The notes below the pieces were generated by a model. That model saw only the letters and a program-made list of their open reading frames with translations. It was not told the DNA's origin and ran no database searches. Of a stretch of 64,000 nt of DNA, positions 11,125 through 20,222 are shown in pieces; within the stretch, counting starts at the first letter, position 1; each line of letters begins with the position of its first letter. The position numbers and the translations under genes are program-made. The stretch is from Pelomonas sp. Root1444 (GTDB lineage Bacteria > Pseudomonadota > Gammaproteobacteria > Burkholderiales > Burkholderiaceae_C), in assembly GCF_001426885.1 (NCBI RefSeq), contig NZ_LMFP01000003.1:1237701-1301700 (forward strand), given 5' to 3'.

Positions 11125-14100
11125 ATGTCCGACACCCCCGCGCTGCGTCCCTACGAGCTCAGCGACAACCTCGCCGCCCCCAGCGGCGCCGTCTTCCTGA
11201 CCGGCACCCAGGCGCTCGTGCGGCTGCTGCTGGCGCAGAAGCAGCAGGACGAACGGGCTGGACTGAAGACGGCCGGCTTCGTTTCCGGCTACCGCGGGTC
11301 GCCGCTGGGCATGGTCGACCAGCAGCTGTGGAAGGCCAAGAAGTTCCTCGACGCGGCGCACATCGAGTTCCTGCCCGCCATCAACGAAGACCTGGCCGCC
11401 ACCGCCTGCCTGGGCGTGCAGCGCGTGGCGCTGGACCCGCAGCGCACCGTCGATGGCGTGTTCGCGATGTGGTACGGCAAGGGCCCGGGCGTGGACCGCT
11501 CGGGCGACGCACTCAAGCACGGCAACGTCTACGGCACGTCAAAGCAAGGCGGGGTGCTGGTGGTGTGCGGCGACGACCACGGCTGTGTGTCCAGCAGCAC
11601 GCCGCACCAGAGCGACCAGGCGCTGCAGGCCTGGAGCATGCCGCTGGTCCACCCGGCCAACGTCGCCGAGTACCTGGAGTTCGGCCTGTACGGCTGGGCG
11701 CTGAGCCGATTCTCGGGCGCGTGGGTGGGCTTCAAGGCCATCTCCGAAGTGGTGGAGAGCGGCATGACCGTCGATCTCGACAGTGTGGCGCTCGACTTCG
11801 AGCATGCCGTCGACTACACCGCGCCGACCGACCTGCACATCCGTTCGGTCGACCTGCCCTCGCTGGAGCTGGAGTCGCGCCTGGGCCACAAGATCGAGGC
11901 GGTGAAGGCCTTCGCCAAGGTCAACAGCATCGACAAGCACATCGTCACCAGCCCCGCCGCGACGCTGGGCATCGTGACCGTCGGCAAGGCGCATTACGAC
12001 TTCATGGAGGTGCTGCGCCGGCTGGACCTGGACCCGAACGCCTTGGCCGCCGCGGGCGTGCGCGTCTACAAGGTGGGCCTCGTGTTCCCACTGGAGCCGA
12101 CGCGCATCACTGAGTTCTGCAGCAACCTGACCGACGTCCTGGTCATCGAGGAGAAGGGCCCGGTCGTCGAGCGCCAGATCAAGGAACTGCTCTACCACCT
12201 GCCCGAGTTCCAGCGCCCGCGCGTCGTCGGCAAGACGGACGAGCATGGCGCACCGGTGCTGAGCGCGCTCGGCGAACTGCGGCCGAGCCGCATCATGGGC
12301 ACCGTGGCCGACTGGCTGGCGCGGCTGAACCCGGCGCTGGACCGCCGCCACCTGGTCGTCGACTTCCTGACGCCCTGCCTGCTGAGCAACGCCGCCGACG
12401 GCGTGCGCCGCCAGCCCTACTTCTGCTCGGGCTGCCCGCACAACACCAGCACCAAGCTGCCCGAAGGCTCGCGGGCGCTGGCCGGCATCGGCTGCCACTT
12501 CATGGCCAGCTGGATGGAGCGCGGCACGTCGGGCCTCATCCAGATGGGCGCCGAGGGCGTGGACTGGGCGGCGCACTCACGCTTCACGAAGGAAAAGCAC
12601 GTCTTCCAGAACCTGGGCGACGGCACCTACTACCACTCGGGCTACCTGGCCATCCGGCAGGCCATCGCGGCCAAGACCAACATCACCTACAAGATCCTCT
12701 ACAACGACGCCGTCGCGATGACCGGCGGCCAGCCGGTGGACGGCCAGACCAGCGTGCCGCAGATCGCGCGCCAGGTCGAAGCCGAAGGTGTGAAGCGGCT
12801 TGTCGTCGTGTCCGACGAGATCGGCAAGTACGACGACCACCATGGCCTCTTTCCCGCCGGCACGACCTTCCACGACCGCAGCGAGCTGGATGCCGTGCAG
12901 CGCGAGCTGCGCGAGATCGAAGGCGTGACGGTGCTGATCTACGACCAGACCTGCGCCGCCGAGAAGCGCCGCCGCCGCAAGAAGAAGGAGTTTGCCGACC
13001 CGCCGCGACGCATCTTCATCAACGAGCAAGTGTGCGAAGGCTGCGGCGACTGTGGCGTGGCGTCGAACTGCCTGAGCGTCGTCCCGGTCGAAACCGACTG
13101 GGGCCGCAAGCGCGCCATCGAGCAGAGCAGCTGCAACAAGGACTTCTCCTGCGTGAACGGCTTCTGCCCCAGCTTCGTGTCCGTGCACGAGCCGGTGCTG
13201 AAGAAGAAGGCCGGCGCCACCTACACCGCGCAAGACCTGGCCCGCGAACTCGCGGGCATCGCGGCGCCCGCGGCCTGGAACTGGACGGGGCCTTTCGACC
13301 TCCTCGTCACCGGCGTCGGCGGCACCGGCGTCGTCACCGTCGGCGCGCTGGTCACCATGGCCGCCCACCTCGAAGGCAAGCAGGCCTCCGTGCTGGACTT
13401 CATGGGTTTTGCGCAGAAGGGCGGCGCGGTGCTGAGCTTCGTGCGCGTCGCGCCCACGCTCGACCTGCTCAACCAGGTGCGCATCGACACCCAGCAGGCC
13501 GACGTGCTGCTGGCCTGCGACATGGTGGTGGGCGCCTCGCCCGATGCGCTGGGCACCGTCAAGGCCGGCCGCACCGTCATCCTGGCCAACACGCACGAGC
13601 TGCCGACCGCGAGCTTCGTGCGCAACCCGGATGCGTCGCTGCAGGGCGACTCGCTGCTGGCCAAGATGAAGTTCGCCGTCGGCGAGCAGGGTTCACTCGA
13701 AACCCTCGATGCGCAGGACATCTCGCAGCGCCTGATGGGCGACACGCTGCCCAGCAACATCATCATGCTGGGCGCCTGCTGGCAACGCGGCCTGGTGCCC
13801 GTCAGCGAAGCCGCGCTGATGCGCGCCATCGAACTGAACGGCGTCGCCGTCGAGGCCAACAAGACCGCCTTCGCGCTGGGGCGCCTGGCCATCGCCGCGC
13901 CCGACGCGATCGCCAGGCTGGCGGGCGACGTCAACGTGGTGAAACTCTTCAACTACGACCAGCTCGATGGCCCGGACGGCCTGATTGAGCGGCGTGTGAA
14001 GTTCCTGACGGACTACCAGGACGCCGCCTACGCGGCGCGTTACCGCACGCTGGTCGACCGCGTTCGCGCGGCCGAGTCATCGCTGGGCAAGGGCCAACGG

Positions 14101-14661
14101 CTCACGCAGGCGGTGGCGCGCTACTACGCCAAGCTGCTGGCCATCAAGGACGAGTACGAGGTCGCGCGCCTGTACACCGACGGCCGCTTCGAGGCCGCGA
14201 TGAAGGACCAGTTCGAGAACTGGGAGCGCATCTCCTTCCACCTTGCCCCGCCGTTGATCTCCAGGCCCGGCGCCGACGGCCGCGCGAAGAAGATCGAACT
14301 GGGCAGCTGGACCTTCACGGCCTTCAAATGGCTGGCGAAATTGAAGGGGCTGCGCGGCGGCGCGCTGGACATCTTCGGCAAGACCGAGGAACGCCGCATG
14401 GAGCGCCAGTTGATCACCGACTACGAAAAACTGGTCGACGAGATCCTGGCCTCACTGACGGCTGCCAACCTCAACACCGCGGTCGAACTGGCCCGCCTGC
14501 CCGAGAAGATCCGCGGCTACGGCCATGTGAAGCACGCCAACGTCGTCGCGGTGAAGCAGCAGTGGCAGGCGCTGCTGGACCGCTTGCACGGCAAGGCGGC
14601 CGAGGTGGTGGCCCAGCCGGTCGCGCTGCCGGTGCGAGTGAAAGGAGTGGCGGAGCTGTAG
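11125..14661 (+). CDS. Indolepyruvate:ferredoxin oxidoreductase, fused alpha and beta subunits
   Basis: A 1178-residue fused 2-oxoacid oxidoreductase. It oxidatively decarboxylates aryl pyruvates, such as indolepyruvate or phenylpyruvate, to the aryl-acetyl-CoA while reducing ferredoxin. The N-terminal half holds the pyrimidine-binding and thiamine-diphosphate domains, with the LGDGTYYHSG...LYND signature near residues 497-525. A ferredoxin-like Cys cluster (VCEGCGDCGVASNC and later Cys) starts near 636. The gamma-type domain (VTGVGGTGVVTVGAL) begins near 728. In archaea these are two proteins, IorA and IorB; the single-chain form of about 1150-1190 residues is usual in proteobacteria. A well-placed GAGGAG precedes the ATG. 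Confidence 0.94.
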   Translation: MSDTPALRPYELSDNLAAPSGAVFLTGTQALVRLLLAQKQQDERAGLKTAGFVSGYRGSPLGMVDQQLWKAKKFLDAAHIEFLPAINEDLAATACLGVQRVALDPQRTVDGVFAMWYGKGPGVDRSGDALKHGNVYGTSKQGGVLVVCGDDHGCVSSSTPHQSDQALQAWSMPLVHPANVAEYLEFGLYGWALSRFSGAWVGFKAISEVVESGMTVDLDSVALDFEHAVDYTAPTDLHIRSVDLPSLELESRLGHKIEAVKAFAKVNSIDKHIVTSPAATLGIVTVGKAHYDFMEVLRRLDLDPNALAAAGVRVYKVGLVFPLEPTRITEFCSNLTDVLVIEEKGPVVERQIKELLYHLPEFQRPRVVGKTDEHGAPVLSALGELRPSRIMGTVADWLARLNPALDRRHLVVDFLTPCLLSNAADGVRRQPYFCSGCPHNTSTKLPEGSRALAGIGCHFMASWMERGTSGLIQMGAEGVDWAAHSRFTKEKHVFQNLGDGTYYHSGYLAIRQAIAAKTNITYKILYNDAVAMTGGQPVDGQTSVPQIARQVEAEGVKRLVVVSDEIGKYDDHHGLFPAGTTFHDRSELDAVQRELREIEGVTVLIYDQTCAAEKRRRRKKKEFADPPRRIFINEQVCEGCGDCGVASNCLSVVPVETDWGRKRAIEQSSCNKDFSCVNGFCPSFVSVHEPVLKKKAGATYTAQDLARELAGIAAPAAWNWTGPFDLLVTGVGGTGVVTVGALVTMAAHLEGKQASVLDFMGFAQKGGAVLSFVRVAPTLDLLNQVRIDTQQADVLLACDMVVGASPDALGTVKAGRTVILANTHELPTASFVRNPDASLQGDSLLAKMKFAVGEQGSLETLDAQDISQRLMGDTLPSNIIMLGACWQRGLVPVSEAALMRAIELNGVAVEANKTAFALGRLAIAAPDAIARLAGDVNVVKLFNYDQLDGPDGLIERRVKFLTDYQDAAYAARYRTLVDRVRAAESSLGKGQRLTQAVARYYAKLLAIKDEYEVARLYTDGRFEAAMKDQFENWERISFHLAPPLISRPGADGRAKKIELGSWTFTAFKWLAKLKGLRGGALDIFGKTEERRMERQLITDYEKLVDEILASLTAANLNTAVELARLPEKIRGYGHVKHANVVAVKQQWQALLDRLHGKAAEVVAQPVALPVRVKGVAEL

Positions 14662-14677
14662 CCGCGTCAGCGCCGGG

Positions 14678-15223
14678 TCACACCGGCTCTTCCCACCCCA
14701 GCGCCAACATGTCCCCGCCGCGGTGCACCGAATCCCCCAGCATGATGAAGTCATCCAGCTGCGGCGGCTTCACCGACGTGCCGGCCAGCATCGCGTGCGC
14801 CTGGCCGCGGTGGTGGGTCTGGTGCATGAAGAGATGGGCCAGCACCCGCCCCAGCGGCTCGCGCGGCCCCGCTGCGATGCCGGCGCCGCGGTCGAAGGCA
14901 ATGATGCGGTCGTCGTCGTCCGCCGCCAGCCCTTCGCAGAAGGCGATCAGCCGTTGGTCGCTTTCGTCCTGCCGCCCGGCCAGCTCGGTTGCGGTGCGGG
15001 CCGGCACGTAGGTGGCCCAGATGTCGCGCATCGCCGCGTCGCCGTGCAAGGCGGCGATGTAGTAGTGGTCGACATTGAGGATGTGGTTCAACGTCAGCGC
15101 CAGGCTCGGGAAGAAGCTCGTGCGCGGTGCGTGGAAGTCGGCCTCGGACAGCTGGGCCACGGCCCCCAGCAGGCGGCGGTTGGCGAGGCGGTTGGCGCGG
15201 GCCTGGATCAGGTGGAGGTTCAT
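14678..15223 (-). CDS. DinB-family protein
   Basis: A 181-residue four-helix-bundle protein of the DinB/YfiT superfamily, whose members often bind a divalent metal through three histidines and act as thiol-dependent transferases or damage-inducible proteins. Candidate metal ligands are in NHILNVDHYY and HQTHHRGQAHA. The start at 15223 (MNLHLIQARANRLANRR) matches the family N terminus; an upstream ATG at 15283 would add 20 low-complexity residues. Neither start has a strong ribosome-binding site. It converges on the oxidoreductase gene. The specific reaction is unknown. Confidence 0.85.
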   Translation of the reverse strand: MNLHLIQARANRLANRRLLGAVAQLSEADFHAPRTSFFPSLALTLNHILNVDHYYIAALHGDAAMRDIWATYVPARTATELAGRQDESDQRLIAFCEGLAADDDDRIIAFDRGAGIAAGPREPLGRVLAHLFMHQTHHRGQAHAMLAGTSVKPPQLDDFIMLGDSVHRGGDMLALGWEEPV

Positions 15224-15353
15224 AACGTCCAGATTGTGCGCCGCCCAGATGGCCGCATGGGGCTGACGGCGCCGCCGGGACATGCTTCAATGAACGGCAC
15301 GACCTGCCAGAGACACCAGCTTGCGAATCGGAGACGGCTACAAGGGGCCAGAA

Positions 15354-18032
15354 ATGGTCAGCACGACCGCCTGGGTGGCGGCCGCGGCGGTGCTGTCCAT
15401 CGGCCTGGCGCTGACCGCCGGTGCGGTCATCTGGCAGCAGCGCCTGGCCAGCGCCGAGGCGCGCAGCCAGCAGGAGCGCCAGGTGGAGCGGCTGCAGGCC
15501 GACCTCGTCAAGCGCGTGACCATGCCGGTCTACGGCCTCAAGGGCGCGCGCGGCACGCTGGCCGCGATGGACGGCAAGCTCAGCCGGCCAGCCTTCCGCG
15601 CCTATGTCGAATCGCGCGACCTGCCCAGCGAGTTCCCCGGTGTGCGCGGCTTCGGCTTCATCGAGAAGGTGGCCCATGCCGACCTCGACGCCTTCGTCGA
15701 CGCGCAGCGGCGCAACGGCGCACCGGACTTCCGCGTGCACGGCCTGGGCGCGGGCGACCCGCACTATGTCGTCACGCAGATCGAGCCGCTGGCACGCAAC
15801 GCGCAGGCCTGGGGCATCGATTCGGGCGGCAACCCGGTACGCCGCCAGGCCATCGAGCAGGCCGTGGACAGCGGCGAGGCCACGCTGACCAGCCCGGTGA
15901 CCCTGGTGCAGGACCAGCAGCAGGGGCACGGCTTCATGCTGCTGGTGCCGGTCTACAAGCAGGGCCGCGACCCGGGCACGCCAACCGAGCGCCGCGCCGC
16001 ATTGCTCGGCCTGCTGTATGCGCCGCTGGTGGCGAACGAACTGCTGCAGGGTGCGACGGACACCGCCGCGACACTGCTGAACCTGAAGCTGTCCGTGCGC
16101 ACTTTGGACGGTGATTTCGCGCCGCTGCTGGCCACCCGCGAAGGCCAGCCGCTGACACTGGCCGAAGCCGCGGACTACGCGCTGGCCGACGCGCCGATGG
16201 CCGAGTCCACCCAGTTCACCATCGCCGGGCGCGAGTTCCGGCTCGATGCCGCGCTGACGCACAAGGCGGCCATGCGGCTGCTGGGCCTGGCCGGCGTGGG
16301 CCTGGAGGTGGGCGGCGCCTTGCTGAGCCTGCTGCTGGCCATCACCGTCTACCTGCTGGCGGCCGGCCGTGCGCGCGCCGAGCAGATGGCGCGCGACATG
16401 ACGGCCGACCTGGCGCGCCTGGCCACCGTGGCCAGCCACACCACCAACGCGGTGCTGATCACCGATGTCCAGCGCCGCATCACCTGGGTCAATGCCGGCT
16501 TCACGCGGCTGTTCGGCTACGCGAGCGAGGAGGTCACGGGCCGCCTGCCCGGCGAGCTGCTGCAATCGCCGCGGACCGACCCCGACACCGCACGCCACAT
16601 GCGCGAGGCGACGGAAGCCGGGCTGGGCTGCCACCTGGAACTGCTCCAGCGCACCAAGGACGGCCAGGACCGCTGGGTGGACGTCGAGGTCCAGCCGCTG
16701 CATGCGGGCAACGGCGAGCTGAACGGCTTCATGGTTATCGGGTCGGACATCACCGCCCGCCGGGCCCTGCAGGCGCAGGCCGACGAGGCCCGCCAGAGCC
16801 TGCTGGACCTCTACGACAACGCGCCTTGCGCCTACTACGCGGTGGACGCCAACGGCTGCTTCCTGCAGATCAACGCGCTGGGCCTGACATGGCTGGGCTG
16901 TTCCGCCGAGGAGCTCATCGGCCGGGTCGGCCCGCGCGACTTCTTCACCGAGGAGGGGCAGCGCCAGTTCGACGAGAACTTCGCGCGCTTCAAGCGCGAA
17001 GGCCGCGTGTCGGGGCTGGAGTACGACCTGGTCGGCCGCCAGGGCGAGACGCGCCGCGTCAGTCTGTCGGCGACGGCCGTCTACGACACGGCCGGGCACT
17101 TCCTGCGCAGCCGCTCGGTGATGTTCGACATCAGCGAGACCCACCGCATCCGCCAGCAGCTGCACCAGCTCACGCTGGACCAGCAGGCCATGCTGGAGAG
17201 CGACCTGGTGGGCATCGTCAAGCTCCGCGACCGCCGGTCGGTCTGGCACAACCGGGCGCTGGAGCGCATGTTCGGCTACCGCGAAGGCGAGCTGCTCGGC
17301 GCGCCCGCCCAGCAGCTCTACCCCGATGACGCGAGCTTCGAGGCCTTTGGCCGGCTGGCCTATCCGCAGCTGCGCGCGGGCGGGCGCTTCCGCACCCAGC
17401 AGAAGATGCGCCGCAAGGACGGCTCGCTGATCTGGGTGGACATGGCCGGCGTGGAGCTGCCCGGCAGCGGCGGCACGACGCTGTGGATGTTGCTGGACAT
17501 CACGCAAAGCAAGGCCCATGAGGCGCGCATGGAGCGCGCCGCGCTGCACGACGCGCTGACCGGCCTGCCCAACCGCCTGCTGCTGGCCGACCGCCTGCGG
17601 CAGGCCATCCACGGCGCCGAGCGCAGCGGCCACGTGTTTGCGCTGGCCTACATGGACCTGAACGGCTTCAAGCAGATCAACGACACCCATGGCCATGACG
17701 CCGGCGACGAGGTGCTGAAGACCGTCGGGGCGCGCCTGCTGGCCGGCCTGCGCGCCAGCGACACCGTGGCCCGCCTGGGCGGCGACGAGTTCGTCGTGCT
17801 GCTGACGCCGGCCCAGGCGCCCACCGAGGCCGAACCGGTGCTGGACCGGCTGCTGGACGCGCTGAGCCAGCCCATCACGCTGAGCAGCGGCGCCCAGGTC
17901 GCCGTCGGCAGCAGCCTGGGCCTGGCCCACTACCCCGGCGACGGCCGCACACCGGATGCGCTGATGCGGCACGCGGACGAGGCGATGTTCGCCAACAAGC
18001 GCGCGGGAAGGTCGCGGGCGCTGGCGCGCTAG
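15354..18032 (+). CDS. Membrane diguanylate cyclase with CHASE and PAS domains
   Basis: An 892-residue sensor cyclase. The ATG at 15354 is preceded by AAGGGG at proper spacing; a TTG 33 bases upstream is less likely. Membrane segments flank a periplasmic CHASE domain at about residues 60-270, which carries the family RGFGFIEKV region. Three PAS/PAC modules follow (about 350-480, 490-610 and 615-730). The C-terminal GGDEF domain has its active loop at 809-813 and an RASD inhibitory site five residues before. No EAL domain is present. It should couple an extracellular small ligand to c-di-GMP synthesis. Its stop overlaps that of the convergent Lrp-type gene. Confidence 0.92.
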   Translation: MVSTTAWVAAAAVLSIGLALTAGAVIWQQRLASAEARSQQERQVERLQADLVKRVTMPVYGLKGARGTLAAMDGKLSRPAFRAYVESRDLPSEFPGVRGFGFIEKVAHADLDAFVDAQRRNGAPDFRVHGLGAGDPHYVVTQIEPLARNAQAWGIDSGGNPVRRQAIEQAVDSGEATLTSPVTLVQDQQQGHGFMLLVPVYKQGRDPGTPTERRAALLGLLYAPLVANELLQGATDTAATLLNLKLSVRTLDGDFAPLLATREGQPLTLAEAADYALADAPMAESTQFTIAGREFRLDAALTHKAAMRLLGLAGVGLEVGGALLSLLLAITVYLLAAGRARAEQMARDMTADLARLATVASHTTNAVLITDVQRRITWVNAGFTRLFGYASEEVTGRLPGELLQSPRTDPDTARHMREATEAGLGCHLELLQRTKDGQDRWVDVEVQPLHAGNGELNGFMVIGSDITARRALQAQADEARQSLLDLYDNAPCAYYAVDANGCFLQINALGLTWLGCSAEELIGRVGPRDFFTEEGQRQFDENFARFKREGRVSGLEYDLVGRQGETRRVSLSATAVYDTAGHFLRSRSVMFDISETHRIRQQLHQLTLDQQAMLESDLVGIVKLRDRRSVWHNRALERMFGYREGELLGAPAQQLYPDDASFEAFGRLAYPQLRAGGRFRTQQKMRRKDGSLIWVDMAGVELPGSGGTTLWMLLDITQSKAHEARMERAALHDALTGLPNRLLLADRLRQAIHGAERSGHVFALAYMDLNGFKQINDTHGHDAGDEVLKTVGARLLAGLRASDTVARLGGDEFVVLLTPAQAPTEAEPVLDRLLDALSQPITLSSGAQVAVGSSLGLAHYPGDGRTPDALMRHADEAMFANKRAGRSRALAR

Positions 18033-18472
18033 CCCCTGTCGTCCTTCGGTGAATCCATGACGATGTAGCTGGTGATCATGCTGACCTGCGGCAGCCCGCC
18101 CAGCACGTCGGCGTGGAAGCGCTTGTAGGCCGGCAGGTCGGCCACCTCCACCCGCAGCAGGTACTCGAAGGCGCCGGTCACGTTGTGGCATTCGCGCACG
18201 ACGGGGCAGTCCTTCATCGCCTGCTCGAAGCCCTGCTGTTCGCCCAGCGTATGGCGCGACAGGCCGATGGCGACATAGGCGACAAAGCCCAGCCCCAGCC
18301 GCGCCGGGTCCAGCACCGCGCGGTAGCCCCTGATGACGCCCAGCCGTTCCAGCTCCTGCACGCGGCGCAGGCAGGCCGAGGGGCTGAGGGCGATGCGCTG
18401 GGCCAGTTCGGCGTTGGTCACCCGGCCGTCTTTGACCAGTTCGCGCAATATCTTCTCGTCGATCACATCCAT
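18029..18472 (-). CDS. Lrp/AsnC-family transcriptional regulator (LysE partner)
   Basis: A 147-residue Lrp-type regulator. The start at MDVIDEKILRELVKDG matches the canonical family N terminus; the open frame extends 18 codons further but without a family match. The helix-turn-helix (NAELAQRIALSPSACLRRVQ) and RAM domain are both complete. It is divergent from a LysE-type exporter gene 84 bases away. This is a common arrangement in which an Lrp protein senses an amino acid and switches on its efflux. It overlaps the convergent diguanylate cyclase stop by four bases. Confidence 0.9.
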   Translation of the reverse strand: MDVIDEKILRELVKDGRVTNAELAQRIALSPSACLRRVQELERLGVIRGYRAVLDPARLGLGFVAYVAIGLSRHTLGEQQGFEQAMKDCPVVRECHNVTGAFEYLLRVEVADLPAYKRFHADVLGGLPQVSMITSYIVMDSPKDDRG

Positions 18473-18556
18473 GACCGCAGATGATTGCACAGCACCGCCC
18501 ATCCGCACTGCAGAACGCAAGCCCATTCGACGTCGCCCTGCCTAGAGTTGCGGCCC

Positions 18557-19153
18557 ATGAATACCAGTGCCACCCTGCTCGCCCTCGCCGGCTTCGCCTT
18601 CGTCACGTCCATCACGCCCGGCCCCAACAACCTGATGCTGCTGGCCTCCGGCACGCACTTCGGGTGGCGGCGCAGCCTGCCGCACCTGCTGGGCATCTCG
18701 TTCGGCTTCGGCGTCATGCTGGTGCTGGTCGGCTTGGGCCTGGGTGAAGTCTTCAGCCGCTACCCGGGCCTGCATGACGTGCTGAAGTGGGCGAGCCTGG
18801 CCTACCTGCTCTACCTGGCCTGGAAGGTGGCGACCGCGGCACCGCCGACGCCGGGCGACGGGCCGGGCCAGGGCGGCGGACGCCCGATGGGCTTTGGTGC
18901 CGCGGCGTTGTTCCAGGTCATCAACCCCAAGGCATGGGCGATGGCGCTGACCGCCGTCACGGCCTACGGCGAACTGGGCCTCGTGGCGATCACCGCCATC
19001 TTCGTGCTCGTCAACCTGCCCTGCTGCGGCTCCTGGGCGTTGCTGGGCGAGCAGATGCGCCGCTGGCTGCACCGGCCGCGCGCGCTGCAGGCCTTCAACT
19101 GGGGTGCGGCGGCGCTGATGGTGGCGTCGGTGCTGCCGCTGCTGCGCGGCTGA
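18557..19153 (+). CDS. LysE/RhtB-family amino acid exporter
   Basis: A 198-residue inner-membrane transporter with about six hydrophobic segments. The N terminus has the LysE/RhtB hallmark (FVTSITPGPNNLMLLASG), and the mid-protein INPKAWAMAL motif is conserved. Such proteins export amino acids or their derivatives by proton antiport. The divergent Lrp-type gene is the likely regulator. The substrate cannot be read from sequence. The start at 18557 places the TPGPNN motif at the usual distance from the N terminus. Confidence 0.92.
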   Translation: MNTSATLLALAGFAFVTSITPGPNNLMLLASGTHFGWRRSLPHLLGISFGFGVMLVLVGLGLGEVFSRYPGLHDVLKWASLAYLLYLAWKVATAAPPTPGDGPGQGGGRPMGFGAAALFQVINPKAWAMALTAVTAYGELGLVAITAIFVLVNLPCCGSWALLGEQMRRWLHRPRALQAFNWGAAALMVASVLPLLRG

Positions 19154-19295
19154 ACAGGGAAAGCTGCGATGTGTCGGTGGTGACACAGAGCGGCATCCAG
19201 CGGCATCAAGCGGAATGCGCACCTCGGCGAGCATCGGCATCGGCCTGGCCGCACCGGTCCTCGCCGACCTCGCCGCGCGCCGGTGGCGGCGCGGC

Positions 19296-20222
19296 TCAGG
19301 CGACCATCGGCTCCACGCTGACGCCCACGTTCAGCTGCGCCACGCCGCCGCCGCGCAGCACGCCGCGCAGTGGCGCCACGTCGGCATAGTCGCGGCCCCA
19401 GGCCAGCGTGACATGGTCCAGCCCCGCGGGCACGGCGTTGGTCGGGTCCAGCGCCAGCCAGCCCTGCTCGGGGCACCAGACTTCGGCCCAGGCGTGCGAG
19501 GCGTCGGCGCCCACCAGCTTGGCCTGCCCCGGCGGCGGCCGCGTCAGCAGGTAGCCCGACACGTAGCGCGCCGCCAGGCCCAGCGAGCGGCAGGCGGCGA
19601 TGAAAACGTGGGCGAAGTCCTGGCACACGCCGCTGCGCTGCGCCAGTGCATCGGCGGCGCGCGTCGCCACCGTCGTGCTGTGCGGCTGGTAGCGCAGGTC
19701 GGTATGGATCTGGTGCATCAGCGCCAGCCCGCCCGCGGCCAGCCGGCGTCCGGGCGGGAAGGCGCGGCGCGCATAGGCGGCGAGCGCCTCGTCCGGCGCG
19801 GCGTAGGTGGAGGCCAGCGCGAATTCGTCGGCCTCCTGCAGCGCACGGCCGGCACGGTAGCGCAGGCTGCGCGCGACGGCCTCCCAGGCGGGGCCGCGGT
19901 CCACGTCGGGTGCTGGCCGGTCGGTCAGCGTGGCCTCGAAGCGGCTGTCAACGACGAGGCGCTCATGCACGCGCGCATGGCCGAAGCTCAGGTGCCGGTT
20001 GCCCCAGGGGTCGCGCCGCAGGTGGCGGGCCAGCTCGGCGGCGTCCAGCTCCAGGCCTTCGATGCCCCAGCCGTCGGGCAGCGGGTCGATGTTGAGCTTC
20101 CAGCCGCTGACCTTCTGCCCGGGCGTGTCGCGCGGCGCCAGGCAGGCGGCGTGGTAGGCCCACTCCACCGAGGCCTCGTAGGTGTACTCGGTGACGTGGT
20201 GGACCGCGAGCCGAACGCTCAT
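19296..20222 (-). CDS. Transglutaminase-like cysteine peptidase family protein
   Basis: A 308-residue protein with a bacterial transglutaminase N-terminal domain (about 1-85) and a transglutaminase-like core. The catalytic triad is visible as Cys in SGVCQDFAH, His in SHAWAEVW and Asp in ALDPTNAV. Members hydrolyse or transfer on amide bonds. The ATG at 20222 is fixed by an ATGA overlap with the upstream ATP-grasp-alpha-E fusion gene; a longer reading adds only two residues. Tight coupling to that gene marks it as part of the predicted peptide-synthesis or processing system described for this family set. Substrate unknown. Confidence 0.9.
   Translation of the reverse strand: MSVRLAVHHVTEYTYEASVEWAYHAACLAPRDTPGQKVSGWKLNIDPLPDGWGIEGLELDAAELARHLRRDPWGNRHLSFGHARVHERLVVDSRFEATLTDRPAPDVDRGPAWEAVARSLRYRAGRALQEADEFALASTYAAPDEALAAYARRAFPPGRRLAAGGLALMHQIHTDLRYQPHSTTVATRAADALAQRSGVCQDFAHVFIAACRSLGLAARYVSGYLLTRPPPGQAKLVGADASHAWAEVWCPEQGWLALDPTNAVPAGLDHVTLAWGRDYADVAPLRGVLRGGGVAQLNVGVSVEPMVA

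Noticed and set aside
14751-18191. An 1146-codon minus-strand frame across the DinB and GGDEF genes
   Set aside because: It covers two genes with strong domain evidence in other frames and has compositionally biased sequence only.
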